In this document: positions 19,556 through 27,691 of the stretch, piece by piece | Layout: every line of letters begins with the position of its first letter | Position numbering within the stretch: position 1 is the first letter of the stretch | From: Leptospira chreensis | GTDB taxonomy: Bacteria > Spirochaetota > Leptospiria > Leptospirales > Leptospiraceae | Assembly (NCBI RefSeq): GCF_016919165.1 | Contig: NZ_JAFFPS010000021.1 | Span: 62,001-126,000, forward strand | Length of the DNA: 64,000 nt | Direction: 5' to 3' | Notes under the pieces: generated by a model | What the model saw: only the letters and a program-made list of their open reading frames with translations | What the model was told of the DNA's origin: nothing | Databases searched by the model: none | Program-made: the position numbers and the translations under genes

Positions 19556-20150
19556 TTTCTAAATTCGACTTTCGAATCTTTACCATAATCACAAAAACAA
19601 GGCAAGCAATGCCAGCTGAGGTTGGGAATAACAAAGTGGTGAAATTCCATTCCGCTAATGCCAGGATCGCCAGGAAATTACGAAACAAAAAGATAAGATA
19701 GAACCCAAGCGGTTCGGAATTGGGGAGAACATACCCTTTGCGAAAGGTAGGGATGAAACCTAAAATATCGGCGAGCGATAACACAACCACTGCAGCCAGT
19801 GGATTAGAAAAATAAAACCAAAACGGCAAACTCGAAAGTGCCAGTCCAAAGAAAAACCAATCTGATTTTGTAATATCAATATCACCTCGTTTGCGATAAG
19901 CAAAATAAGCAACAAGAGAAGTGATGATCCCAGACACGCCAATGGGGAAGGCACCAAGGCCTCCATTACCGGCAACTTGTGCGAAGAACACGATAAAGGT
20001 GGTCACTCCCCAAATGATCCAAGAAAATACATGAGGCCTAATCTTTCCCAAACGAATCCCTTGGATATAAGGAATGTATGCATAGAAAGTCAAAAAAATA
20101 GCAAAGCCCGTCATGACGGAGCGGACTTCCAGGCTGATAAAACTGGTCAT
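19515..20150 (-). CDS. seven-helix membrane protein, PQ-loop-like
   Basis: 211 residues with about seven hydrophobic helices and a basic C-terminal tail. Two parts look alike: [20 protein letters not shown] near residue 27 and [20 protein letters not shown] near residue 137, i.e. Pro-aromatic, short loop, Gly/Lys, Pro, then a helix. This duplicated layout recalls PQ-loop/SWEET-type carriers, but I cannot confirm it. It begins in an ATGA overlap with the end of the GT4 glycosyltransferase, so it may serve glycan precursor handling. Confidence 0.65.
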   Translation of the reverse strand: MTSFISLEVRSVMTGFAIFLTFYAYIPYIQGIRLGKIRPHVFSWIIWGVTTFIVFFAQVAGNGGLGAFPIGVSGIITSLVAYFAYRKRGDIDITKSDWFFFGLALSSLPFWFYFSNPLAAVVVLSLADILGFIPTFRKGYVLPNSEPLGFYLIFLFRNFLAILALAEWNFTTLLFPTSAGIACLVFVIMVKIRKSNLETNLYPELDKKSQT

Positions 20151-21436
20151 TGCATAAAATCAAAAAACAAATCAAAGATTGTTGATTTTTTCACTTTTCC
20201 TTTCATTGCCTCAACAACTTTGGAATAAACTTCTTCCATTGTATCCACACATTTTTCCATTTCATGACCCGACGCAACCTGTATGGAATTTTTGGAAAAC
20301 TTAGCATACTCTTCTGGATTACGAACAATTTCCAAAGCCCCTTGTGCGATTGCTTTGGAATCAAAGGATTTGGCTATGTATCCATTCTCTCCATGACGGA
20401 TGAGTTCAGGTAATGCAAAGGCATCCACACCCACAGCAGGAAGTCCACAAGCAATGGCTTCTAAAACTACAAGACCTTGTGTTTCCATAGTGGAAGCTGT
20501 CAAAAACACATCATACTTGGGATACTCTTCGTGTAACACAGCGTTGGGGATAAATCCTTTAAAACTAACCGCATTCTGGATACCTAAATGTTCCGCTTGT
20601 CTTTGTAAGGAAGGAATGGCCGGGCCTTCACCAATGATGGCAAGTGTTGCCTTAGGATAAGATTCATGAATGATCTTAAAGGCATTGAGAACCACATCAC
20701 AATTTTTTTCATAAGAGATTCGACCCACATGTAAAAACTTAGGAGACTCTCCACTAGTATATGTTTTTGGTGTTCCCTGAAATCTTTTTAAATCCATTCC
20801 ATTAGATACCACAGTAATGGGACGAGTGATTCCGTATTCAATCAGTTGTTCCTTAATGAGATGGCTCGGGGAGATGACCACATCGCAACGATTATAGATA
20901 TCGTTACAAATTTTTAAGATGATTTTTTTACGAATATTGAAGTTATCAAATTTTACAATTTTATCTAACTCATCAATATTTAGTTTTTTCTTAAACTTAT
21001 TGGCTTTGAAAAAAAGTTTATCGAGTTTGAACAACCGGTAAAAAGAAACATACATTTCTTGTTCTGCCATCAGGGTATGGTAGGTTCCAATTGTCGGAAC
21101 CCCAAATCTCTCAGCTGCGTTCACTGCATAAAGTCCAAGAAGTCCGGGCGTGTGGATATGAATGAGATCCGGTTTAAAGTCTTCAATGATCCGTTTGATT
21201 TTTCCCGGAGAGGGCAAAACCACTTTGATATCGGGGTAACTCGGTAGGTATCCGGAGCGAAAACGCACCACTTGGATGTTGTCAGTCATCCGATCAAAGT
21301 CCCCATCGCCGTATTTCGGAGCACAAATACAGAACTCGTGCCCACGCAAAGCCAAAAGTTCAGAAAAATTCTTAATAGAAACAGCTACACCGTCGGTTTT
21401 TGGCAAAAAAGTATCGGAAAAATATAAGACTCGCAA
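20147..21436 (-). CDS. glycosyltransferase family 4
   Basis: Retaining GT-B enzyme that transfers a sugar from a nucleotide donor to a lipid or polysaccharide. 429 residues from a TTG start at 21436, preceded by GAGGTAAC. The N-domain has [27 protein letters not shown], typical of diacylglycerol or phosphatidylinositol sugar transferases, and [15 protein letters not shown]. The C-domain has [20 protein letters not shown] and the EX7E-type motif [21 protein letters not shown]. The membrane-protein gene is coupled downstream. Glycolipid synthesis is the likeliest role. Confidence 0.88.
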   Translation of the reverse strand: MRVLYFSDTFLPKTDGVAVSIKNFSELLALRGHEFCICAPKYGDGDFDRMTDNIQVVRFRSGYLPSYPDIKVVLPSPGKIKRIIEDFKPDLIHIHTPGLLGLYAVNAAERFGVPTIGTYHTLMAEQEMYVSFYRLFKLDKLFFKANKFKKKLNIDELDKIVKFDNFNIRKKIILKICNDIYNRCDVVISPSHLIKEQLIEYGITRPITVVSNGMDLKRFQGTPKTYTSGESPKFLHVGRISYEKNCDVVLNAFKIIHESYPKATLAIIGEGPAIPSLQRQAEHLGIQNAVSFKGFIPNAVLHEEYPKYDVFLTASTMETQGLVVLEAIACGLPAVGVDAFALPELIRHGENGYIAKSFDSKAIAQGALEIVRNPEEYAKFSKNSIQVASGHEMEKCVDTMEEVYSKVVEAMKGKVKKSTIFDLFFDFMQ

Positions 21437-21485
21437 CTGTTACCTCTTTACAAATTGGAGAAAAGCATTAGTCTCATCCAAAGTT

Positions 21486-22805
21486 ATGTTTTACCGAATC
21501 TATCGTTCGTTTCTTGCCTTGTCCATCATTTCCTGTGCCCTTTCTGTTTCCTTAAGCCAACTTTTCTTACTCCTCTCTTTTGTTTTTTTCCTCCTACTTC
21601 CAGAAAAACCAAAACTAACAAGTCCTTTGGTCAAAATTCTCTTTTTATTTTATATTTGGCAAATTGTAACCGTTTTGTATCATTTCTCCGCTTCGGGCTT
21701 TGACATAAACTCCATCAAACATGCGTTCCGTGATGAGATGAAAGATATCTTTCTTGTTACCGCATTTATCTCTGTCCAAGGAATCAAACCGGAAGATAAA
21801 AAATTCCTCTATAAAACTTTTTTTATTTTTGCTCTAGTGATCGTAGTCACAGGTTTTATCTCCATTTTTTCCATGACAAGACTTTCGAGATTGATTTCCG
21901 ATCTTTATAAAACCTCCGCCTCCTGGCCCTACCAACACCATTACGGCAAAATCACTCATGTAAATATCTACCTTCCCATAGGACTCATGAATACCCACCT
22001 TACCTTTGGTGGATTACTCGCATTTATCTTTCCTGGTTTTGTCTTTCGATTGTATGATTCTTGGTATAAAAAAGAATCCTTTTTCAAAATTTCTATCAAC
22101 GGCATATTACTTTTATTAGTATCCCTGGTGTTTTTGTTTAACAATGCGAGATCTTCCCTTCTCGGAGCACTCGTAAGCACCCTATTTGGAATTTACATAT
22201 TGGTTTTTATTGATAAAGACATTTCGAAAAAAATGTTAAAACGAATCGGGATCTTTAGCCTACTATTTCTAATTGTCGTTTTTACTGGTTATAAAACCAC
22301 AAATGCGGTCAAACGAGTCGTAGACCCATTATTTGGTGGGGAAAAACATACCGATTCGGGAAGGACTTTTATTTGGGATTCCACCTTCCCTCTGATAGAA
22401 AAAAACCCAATTTTTGGAATTGGATCGGGGAACTACCATAAGGAAATCGAAATCTCAAGAAAAGAAAAAGAAAAAGAAAACAAAGAGCTTAGTTTCTTTT
22501 ACGAAGTCACTCAACGTGGGCATGCGCACAATGATTACTTTCATTTAACAGCTGTATTTGGTGGACCACAAGGAATTCTTTATCTAACCTTATTTGCGTT
22601 TATCCTCTACACACTTTTAAATGGAAACATTCCTAAAAAAATTCGATTTATGACTTATGGACTAGTTGGATTTTTCTTTTCTGGACTTTTACAATGTTAT
22701 TTTCAAGATGATGAAGTTTTGATTGTATTTTATTTTTTACTCGGTTATCTCAATCTCTACGCTGAGTCCGAAAAACCAACGAACGAATTAGAGGCAGGAA
22801 AATAG
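21486..22805 (+). CDS. O-antigen ligase / polymerase family membrane protein
   Basis: Polytopic membrane protein of the Wzy_C/WaaL superfamily, which joins or polymerises lipid-linked glycans at the periplasmic face. I start it at the ATG at 21486 (MFYRIYRSFLALSI, 439 residues), since upstream frame is antisense to the glycosyltransferase. It has about ten hydrophobic helices and the large periplasmic loop with GRTFIWDSTFPLIEKNPIFGIGSGNY (Arg region) and RGHAHNDYFHLTAVFGGPQG (catalytic His region). The GH5 gene follows after 4 bp. Confidence 0.87.
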   Translation: MFYRIYRSFLALSIISCALSVSLSQLFLLLSFVFFLLLPEKPKLTSPLVKILFLFYIWQIVTVLYHFSASGFDINSIKHAFRDEMKDIFLVTAFISVQGIKPEDKKFLYKTFFIFALVIVVTGFISIFSMTRLSRLISDLYKTSASWPYQHHYGKITHVNIYLPIGLMNTHLTFGGLLAFIFPGFVFRLYDSWYKKESFFKISINGILLLLVSLVFLFNNARSSLLGALVSTLFGIYILVFIDKDISKKMLKRIGIFSLLFLIVVFTGYKTTNAVKRVVDPLFGGEKHTDSGRTFIWDSTFPLIEKNPIFGIGSGNYHKEIEISRKEKEKENKELSFFYEVTQRGHAHNDYFHLTAVFGGPQGILYLTLFAFILYTLLNGNIPKKIRFMTYGLVGFFFSGLLQCYFQDDEVLIVFYFLLGYLNLYAESEKPTNELEAGK

Positions 22806-22809
22806 ATCG

Positions 22810-24786
22810 ATGGCACCAAAAAAACTCTCACCCCAAGGCGAATGGTTTGTAGATGCGAGCGGTAGAAAAGTAATTTTACGCGGAATTAACTTAGGTGGTG
22901 ATACCAAGGTTCCCTTTCCTAATGGAGGAACCCAGTTCCCTACCGATTTCTCAGATCATAAAGAAGTTAGTTTTATTGGCAGACCCTTCCCTCTTTCCGA
23001 AGCAGACACCCACTTCACAAGACTCAAACAATGGGGATTCAATGTTCTTCGTTTATTAACTACTTGGGAAGCAGTCGAACACAAAGGCCCGAACGAATAC
23101 GACGAAGTCTATTTGGATTATTATACCGAAATTGTGCGTTTGGCCGGCGAATACGGTTTTTATGTTTTTGTGGATTTCCACCAAGATGTATGGTCAAGGA
23201 TGACCGGTGGTGACGGGGCACCCGGTTGGATTTTTGAAAAACTTGGAATTGATTACCGTAAACTCTCGGAAGCCGATGCTGCGATTGTTATGCAAAGGGC
23301 TTATGACTTTACAAGACCTGGGATTCGCCAGGAAGAAAACTATCCTCTTATGTGCTGGTCACAAAACTATAGTTATGCTGGGAATGCCATTCTTTGGACT
23401 TTGTTTTTTGGAGGAAGGGATTTTGCACCGAACTTTCTCATTGATGGGAAAAATGTTCAGGATTACTTACAAGATCATTACCTCGGTTGTATGAAACAAA
23501 TTGCCGAACGAGTGAAAGGTTTTGATTTTGTTTTAGGTTTTGATTCATTGAATGAACCAGGGAAAGGATTTATTGGTCGAGCCATGAACGACCGCGGACT
23601 GAAAAACACGGAAGAAGATCCCGCCAAACCAGGGCTAGGTTGGTCTCCGATCGATGCTCTCTTTTCATCTCATGGACATTCCATTGATTTACCTTACCTC
23701 ACTCTCAAAGTCTGGAAAGGTGGATTTGTTCCGACAAAAACAGTCACCGTGAACAAAAACGAAGTATCTATTTGGTTACCGGAATCACCAGGAGATCCAT
23801 TCCAATTGGAAGGAGCTTACACCATCACGAAAGACGGAACTCCCTTTATCGAAAAAAATGATTTTTTCCAAACGGTTAATGGGAAGACTATCGACTTTGA
23901 TCGGGACTACTTAATTCCTTTTATGCGCACCGTCGGCGAAACCATCCAAGCGATTAGAAAAGACTGGATGGTCTTTATTGAAAGAGAAGCTTCTGACGCC
24001 TTCACCCATCCTCATTTGAATGGAGAGGCACCGAAACTTGCAGTTAACGCTGCCCATTGGTATGATATCCTTCTTCTACTTTACAAAACCTTTCTTTATC
24101 CCATTGCGATAGACACTCTCACCAAACGACCCGTATTTGGTAAGTCGGGAATCGAAGCCATGTATGTGCGCCAACTCACACGCATTAAAAACACTGCTGA
24201 TTCCGTTCCTGGAAAAATCCCAAGCCTGATTGGTGAATTCGGAATTCCCTTCGACTTACAAGATGGGAAGGCATACAAAGAATGGAAAAAAGGAAACCAC
24301 TCCCCTAAAATTTGGAAACGGCATGTGATGGCCCTCGATGCCATGTACAATGCGATGGATCATCTCTTTTTATCCAACACTCTCTGGAATTACACCGCAT
24401 CAAACGAAAACGATTTGATGGTAGGAGATGGTTGGAACCAAGAAGATCTCAGTGTATTCTCCAAAGACCAAATCATTCCCGGTTCTGATCCGGATGTGTA
24501 TGGAGGAGGAGGACGTGCCATTGAAGGGTTTTGTCGTCCTTATGCTGCCTTCACCCAAGGAACTCCGATTAAAATGAAATACAATCTAGGAACCCGCGAA
24601 TTCCATTTTGAATGGTTGTCTGACGTAGCCATCCAAGAGCCCTGTATCATCAAAGTTCCTCGTTTCGTTTATCCCAATGGAGTACAAATTGTACTTTCCA
24701 ATGCCGAAAAAATTTCGGATACCGAAGGGGAACTTACAGTCAAAGGAAATGGAGGGAAAGCGAGCCTCCTCCTAAAACCAATATGA
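22810..24786 (+). CDS. glycoside hydrolase family 5 (endoglycoceramidase / steryl-glucosidase-like)
   Basis: Retaining beta-glycosidase with a (beta/alpha)8 barrel. 658 residues; no signal peptide, so cytosolic unless exported otherwise. The N-terminus reads WFVDASGRKVILRGINLGGDTK, then FVDFHQDVWSRM. The acid/base is Glu249 in LGFDSLNEPGKG and the nucleophile is Glu476 in LIGEFGIPFD. The long insertion and a C-terminal beta domain (about 570-658) match the GH5 group containing endoglycoceramidases and fungal steryl-beta-glucosidases, which cut glycolipids. Its stop overlaps the cyclase start (ATGA). Confidence 0.86.
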   Translation: MAPKKLSPQGEWFVDASGRKVILRGINLGGDTKVPFPNGGTQFPTDFSDHKEVSFIGRPFPLSEADTHFTRLKQWGFNVLRLLTTWEAVEHKGPNEYDEVYLDYYTEIVRLAGEYGFYVFVDFHQDVWSRMTGGDGAPGWIFEKLGIDYRKLSEADAAIVMQRAYDFTRPGIRQEENYPLMCWSQNYSYAGNAILWTLFFGGRDFAPNFLIDGKNVQDYLQDHYLGCMKQIAERVKGFDFVLGFDSLNEPGKGFIGRAMNDRGLKNTEEDPAKPGLGWSPIDALFSSHGHSIDLPYLTLKVWKGGFVPTKTVTVNKNEVSIWLPESPGDPFQLEGAYTITKDGTPFIEKNDFFQTVNGKTIDFDRDYLIPFMRTVGETIQAIRKDWMVFIEREASDAFTHPHLNGEAPKLAVNAAHWYDILLLLYKTFLYPIAIDTLTKRPVFGKSGIEAMYVRQLTRIKNTADSVPGKIPSLIGEFGIPFDLQDGKAYKEWKKGNHSPKIWKRHVMALDAMYNAMDHLFLSNTLWNYTASNENDLMVGDGWNQEDLSVFSKDQIIPGSDPDVYGGGGRAIEGFCRPYAAFTQGTPIKMKYNLGTREFHFEWLSDVAIQEPCIIKVPRFVYPNGVQIVLSNAEKISDTEGELTVKGNGGKASLLLKPI

Positions 24787-26639
24787 TCGATTTAAAATCC
24801 TTACTACAAAAATACCCTTGGGAAGACAGGTGGAAAAATCTCGCAACGCCCATAGATTCCTTTTGGGAATTTGACCTCCCTGTCACGAGAGAAGAAATGT
24901 GGCCCCATTTAATTGATACCTCTGCCCTCAACAAAAGAGTGGGGATGCCGAGGTATGATTACCAAGAAAAAGATGGGAAACTAATGGGTAAAACCAGACA
25001 AGTTGGTTTCCGATTGGAATGGGAAGAGGTTCCTTGGGAATGGGAGTATCTCAAAGAAATAGGAAACGCAAGAATTTATAGCAAAGGATTTGGTCATTAT
25101 GTCCGCAGCCGAATCATCTTAGAAACGTTAGGTGAATCCAGATGTAAAGTTTATTTGTATTTTGGTTGGATTCCGAGAAATTTCTTTATGCGAAAACTTT
25201 TGCAATATGCAATGCCAAAGTTAGAAATTTCCTTTCGCAAAGCTTTTGATGAGATCACAGAAGAGATCAAACGTAAAAAACCAAAAAAAACACTTATCCC
25301 CGGAAAAGAATTTTCTTTTGTTCCTGAGGCACAATGGATTCATCCAGAAAAACTGGACAAAGAAACGCAAAACCTAATTAACAAAGGGATTTCTAAAGAA
25401 GCGGTCAAATCCGTTTTCGATTGGATCAAAACCGCATCTGATAACGACCTAGACAGAATTCGCATCAAAGAAGTGAGTCGAAATTTAAATCTAGACCCCG
25501 ACGAAATTTTATTTTTGTTTTTACAAGGTTGTCGGCTAGGAATCTTCACTCTGAGTTGGGACATTGTCTGTCCCCATTGCCGGGGAGTCCGAACTAGCCT
25601 CACTCGACTGAGCGACTTACCCGCCAAAGACGAATGCGAAGTTTGTGAAATAGATTTTGATACCACCGGCGTGAACTCTATCGAAGTTACCTTCCACCTC
25701 CACCCAAGCATCCGAATCATAGAAAAACAATTTTTTTGTGCAGCAGAACCTGCCACTAAACAACATATCCTTCTCACAAAACTAATTCCTGCTAAAAAAT
25801 CATTTTCCTCCAATTTACTCATTGGTTCGGGAGTTTTTCGTCTCAGGAGAAAAGGTGATAAAAAATACCGCCTCGTTGATATCAAACAATCGTACCAACA
25901 AACAGATATTTTGTGGCTTCCGGAAACCAAAGAAGAAGAAATCAAAGTTTCCCCAAAACCAAACTTAGTTTTTGAAAACGAATCCGACTCCGATGTTACC
26001 ATCGTCTTAGAAGAACGAAGCGAAGACCAAATCAGCCTTCGACCATCCGAAATTTTCAATTACCAAGAATTTCGAGACCTCTTTTCCGAAGAAGCTGTCG
26101 CTACCAATTTACAACTTGATATAGGAATCAAAACCATTCTATTCACGGACATTGTCGGTTCGACCAAGTTCTATGAATCCGAAGGGGACCATGGTGCCTT
26201 TTTACAAGTGCGTGAACACTTTATCAAAACCAACCAAATCATCCAAAACTTTCGTGGTGTTGTTGTAAAAACCATTGGTGATGCCGTGATGGCTAGTTTT
26301 TCAAACCCGCTGCAAGCATTAAAGGCCGCCAAGGAAATGCAGGAATGGTTCCATCCCGAAAACCAACATACACCCGTTAGGATACGAATTTCCATTCACA
26401 CGGGAAACTGCTTGGCCGTAAACTTAAACAGCAATATCGATTACTTCGGAAACACCGTCAACTATACGGCTAAAATCCAATCAGTCACCAACTCAGGGGA
26501 AGTTTCCTTTAGCGAAACCATCTTCCGTGACCGAGACGTTCGCGAATACCTCAGAGCCGAATCCATCAAACTCCACAAAACCGAGTTCCCCCTCCCCTGG
26601 GCTGACCGAACCGACTTTGTTTATGTTTGGAAGGTATGA
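24783..26639 (+). CDS. class III adenylate/guanylate cyclase with N-terminal SRPBCC-like and zinc-ribbon-like regions
   Basis: Makes a cyclic nucleotide (probably cAMP) in response to a cytosolic signal. 618 residues. Residues 1-165 resemble a START/SRPBCC lipid-binding domain; about 255-300 contain CPHCRG and CEVCEID, a possible zinc ribbon. The cyclase domain (about 445-600) has metal Asp456 (LFTDIVGST) and Asp500 (IGDAVMASF), and substrate-specifying Lys496 and Asp553. The transition-state Asn560 is present but the usual Arg four residues later is Lys564. ATGA overlap with the GH5 gene suggests both respond to, or act on, a glycolipid; this is inference. Confidence 0.87.
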   Translation: MIDLKSLLQKYPWEDRWKNLATPIDSFWEFDLPVTREEMWPHLIDTSALNKRVGMPRYDYQEKDGKLMGKTRQVGFRLEWEEVPWEWEYLKEIGNARIYSKGFGHYVRSRIILETLGESRCKVYLYFGWIPRNFFMRKLLQYAMPKLEISFRKAFDEITEEIKRKKPKKTLIPGKEFSFVPEAQWIHPEKLDKETQNLINKGISKEAVKSVFDWIKTASDNDLDRIRIKEVSRNLNLDPDEILFLFLQGCRLGIFTLSWDIVCPHCRGVRTSLTRLSDLPAKDECEVCEIDFDTTGVNSIEVTFHLHPSIRIIEKQFFCAAEPATKQHILLTKLIPAKKSFSSNLLIGSGVFRLRRKGDKKYRLVDIKQSYQQTDILWLPETKEEEIKVSPKPNLVFENESDSDVTIVLEERSEDQISLRPSEIFNYQEFRDLFSEEAVATNLQLDIGIKTILFTDIVGSTKFYESEGDHGAFLQVREHFIKTNQIIQNFRGVVVKTIGDAVMASFSNPLQALKAAKEMQEWFHPENQHTPVRIRISIHTGNCLAVNLNSNIDYFGNTVNYTAKIQSVTNSGEVSFSETIFRDRDVREYLRAESIKLHKTEFPLPWADRTDFVYVWKV

Positions 26640-27055
26640 AGTTTACCCATCCCCCACTCCTGCCAGCGGAACATCCTGTTCCGACTGGCGAGCTACGGCC
26701 ATCCCTGGCCTCGCTACCGTGGGGAACGGGAAACTTGTTAAGAGAAGAAAGGTAGATAGGGATTGGTTGGTATAGAGTTGGGCGCCTCGCAATTGTTTGG
26801 TGGAGCTTACCTCAATGGTTCAAGCGACCGCGCTTTACGCTACAATCTTTCCCTACGGGAAAGGATTTCCGCACACAGTTGGTTTTGCTTTTAAGCTTTT
26901 CTCGGAGATTTATTTCTGATTGTCATGGCGCCTTACTTAGGTTGGATTCGCAAGGCTCATCCACCAAGTCAAACCTTCGGTTTGCTTGTATCCTCGCTCC
27001 TATGGTCGCTGCGGATTAATCGCTGGCGCGGGGTTAGCTCGGAATAAATATATTT
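26640..27055. other. gene-free, hairpin-rich intergenic region
   Basis: No convincing gene is present. The stretch is richer in G+C than its surroundings and holds at least four perfect or near-perfect stem-loops: 26662-26689 (GCCAGCGGAACA / TGTTCCG-A-CTGGC, 12 pairs with one bulge), 26697-26710 (GGCCA-TCCC-TGGCC), 26847-26863 (CTTTCCC-TAC-GGGAAAG), and 26970-26984 (CAAACC-TTC-GGTTTG). None has a following T tract on either strand that would make it a standard terminator. It lies between the convergent ends of the cyclase gene and the RND/giant-protein operon. It may be a dispersed intergenic repeat. Confidence 0.7.
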
Positions 27056-27691
27056 CTATTTAGGTGGTGGCGGGACGAGATATAATTCGAATCCGTTTTC
27101 GATTTGTGGCTTCACTGGATCTTGGAGAACCATCGATAGAAATTTTCGTTTTTCTATTTCATCGTAATGATCATAGTAGCGATTTCCAATGGTAAGGAAC
27201 AATCGGTGCTCGTTATCATGTTGATAATATCTGACTGAACAGTTTATATATTCAATTGAGAAATTTAGCTTTTCACATTTTTCTTGATCACATTCTTGCT
27301 TATATATCCAATCCTTGCCCTCCTTATAAACTCGACCGTCCCCGATATGTTCATATTCTGCCCTTGCTTCAGAAGGCCCACCGGCGAGAATTGTAATACT
27401 TCCTTTCTGATCAACGTAATAATTATATGTATGTTCATTAAAATCGGGGCTTGTCCAGTTTGTGTTGTTGAATACTTGATCCATTTTATGAAATCGCACA
27501 TCTTGTAACATCATATAACAATTTAGTTCATTTTTTATTGTGACACAATTTGGCTGATTCTTTGCAGTGACGGGACAACCTTCAGATGCATCCAAATAAA
27601 AAGGTTCTACATCTTCCACGATAGATTCTTTTTTTTTACAGATTGTAAGGTTAAAAAGTATTATCATTAAAAATATTATTTTAAACTTCAT
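27056..27691 (-). CDS. lipoprotein coupled to the giant secreted protein
   Basis: 211 residues with a signal peptide and lipobox (LFNLTI-C, Cys18), so it should be lipid-anchored in the envelope. The mature protein is beta-rich with six further Cys, in patterns such as CPVTAKNQPNC and CDQEKCEKLN, suggesting disulfides. I recognise no family. The start overlaps the end of the 1971-residue gene by 11 bp, with a GAGGCAGGAA ribosome-binding site inside it, so translation is coupled. The coding sequence is more A+T-rich than its neighbours. A protector against the giant protein's C-terminal domain is a possible role (inference); an assembly factor is another. Confidence 0.72.
   Translation of the reverse strand: MKFKIIFLMIILFNLTICKKKESIVEDVEPFYLDASEGCPVTAKNQPNCVTIKNELNCYMMLQDVRFHKMDQVFNNTNWTSPDFNEHTYNYYVDQKGSITILAGGPSEARAEYEHIGDGRVYKEGKDWIYKQECDQEKCEKLNFSIEYINCSVRYYQHDNEHRLFLTIGNRYYDHYDEIEKRKFLSMVLQDPVKPQIENGFELYLVPPPPK

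Noticed and set aside
19515..20150. Calling the seven-helix protein a proven sugar transporter (SWEET)
   Set aside because: The duplicated Pro-aromatic pattern is only suggestive; no PQ motif proper is visible, so only a PQ-loop-like description is given.
26527..26775. 82-residue open frame across the cyclase end
   Set aside because: It is a shifted frame of the cyclase gene that runs into the hairpin-rich gap; Ser/Pro/Thr-rich composition and no ribosome-binding site.
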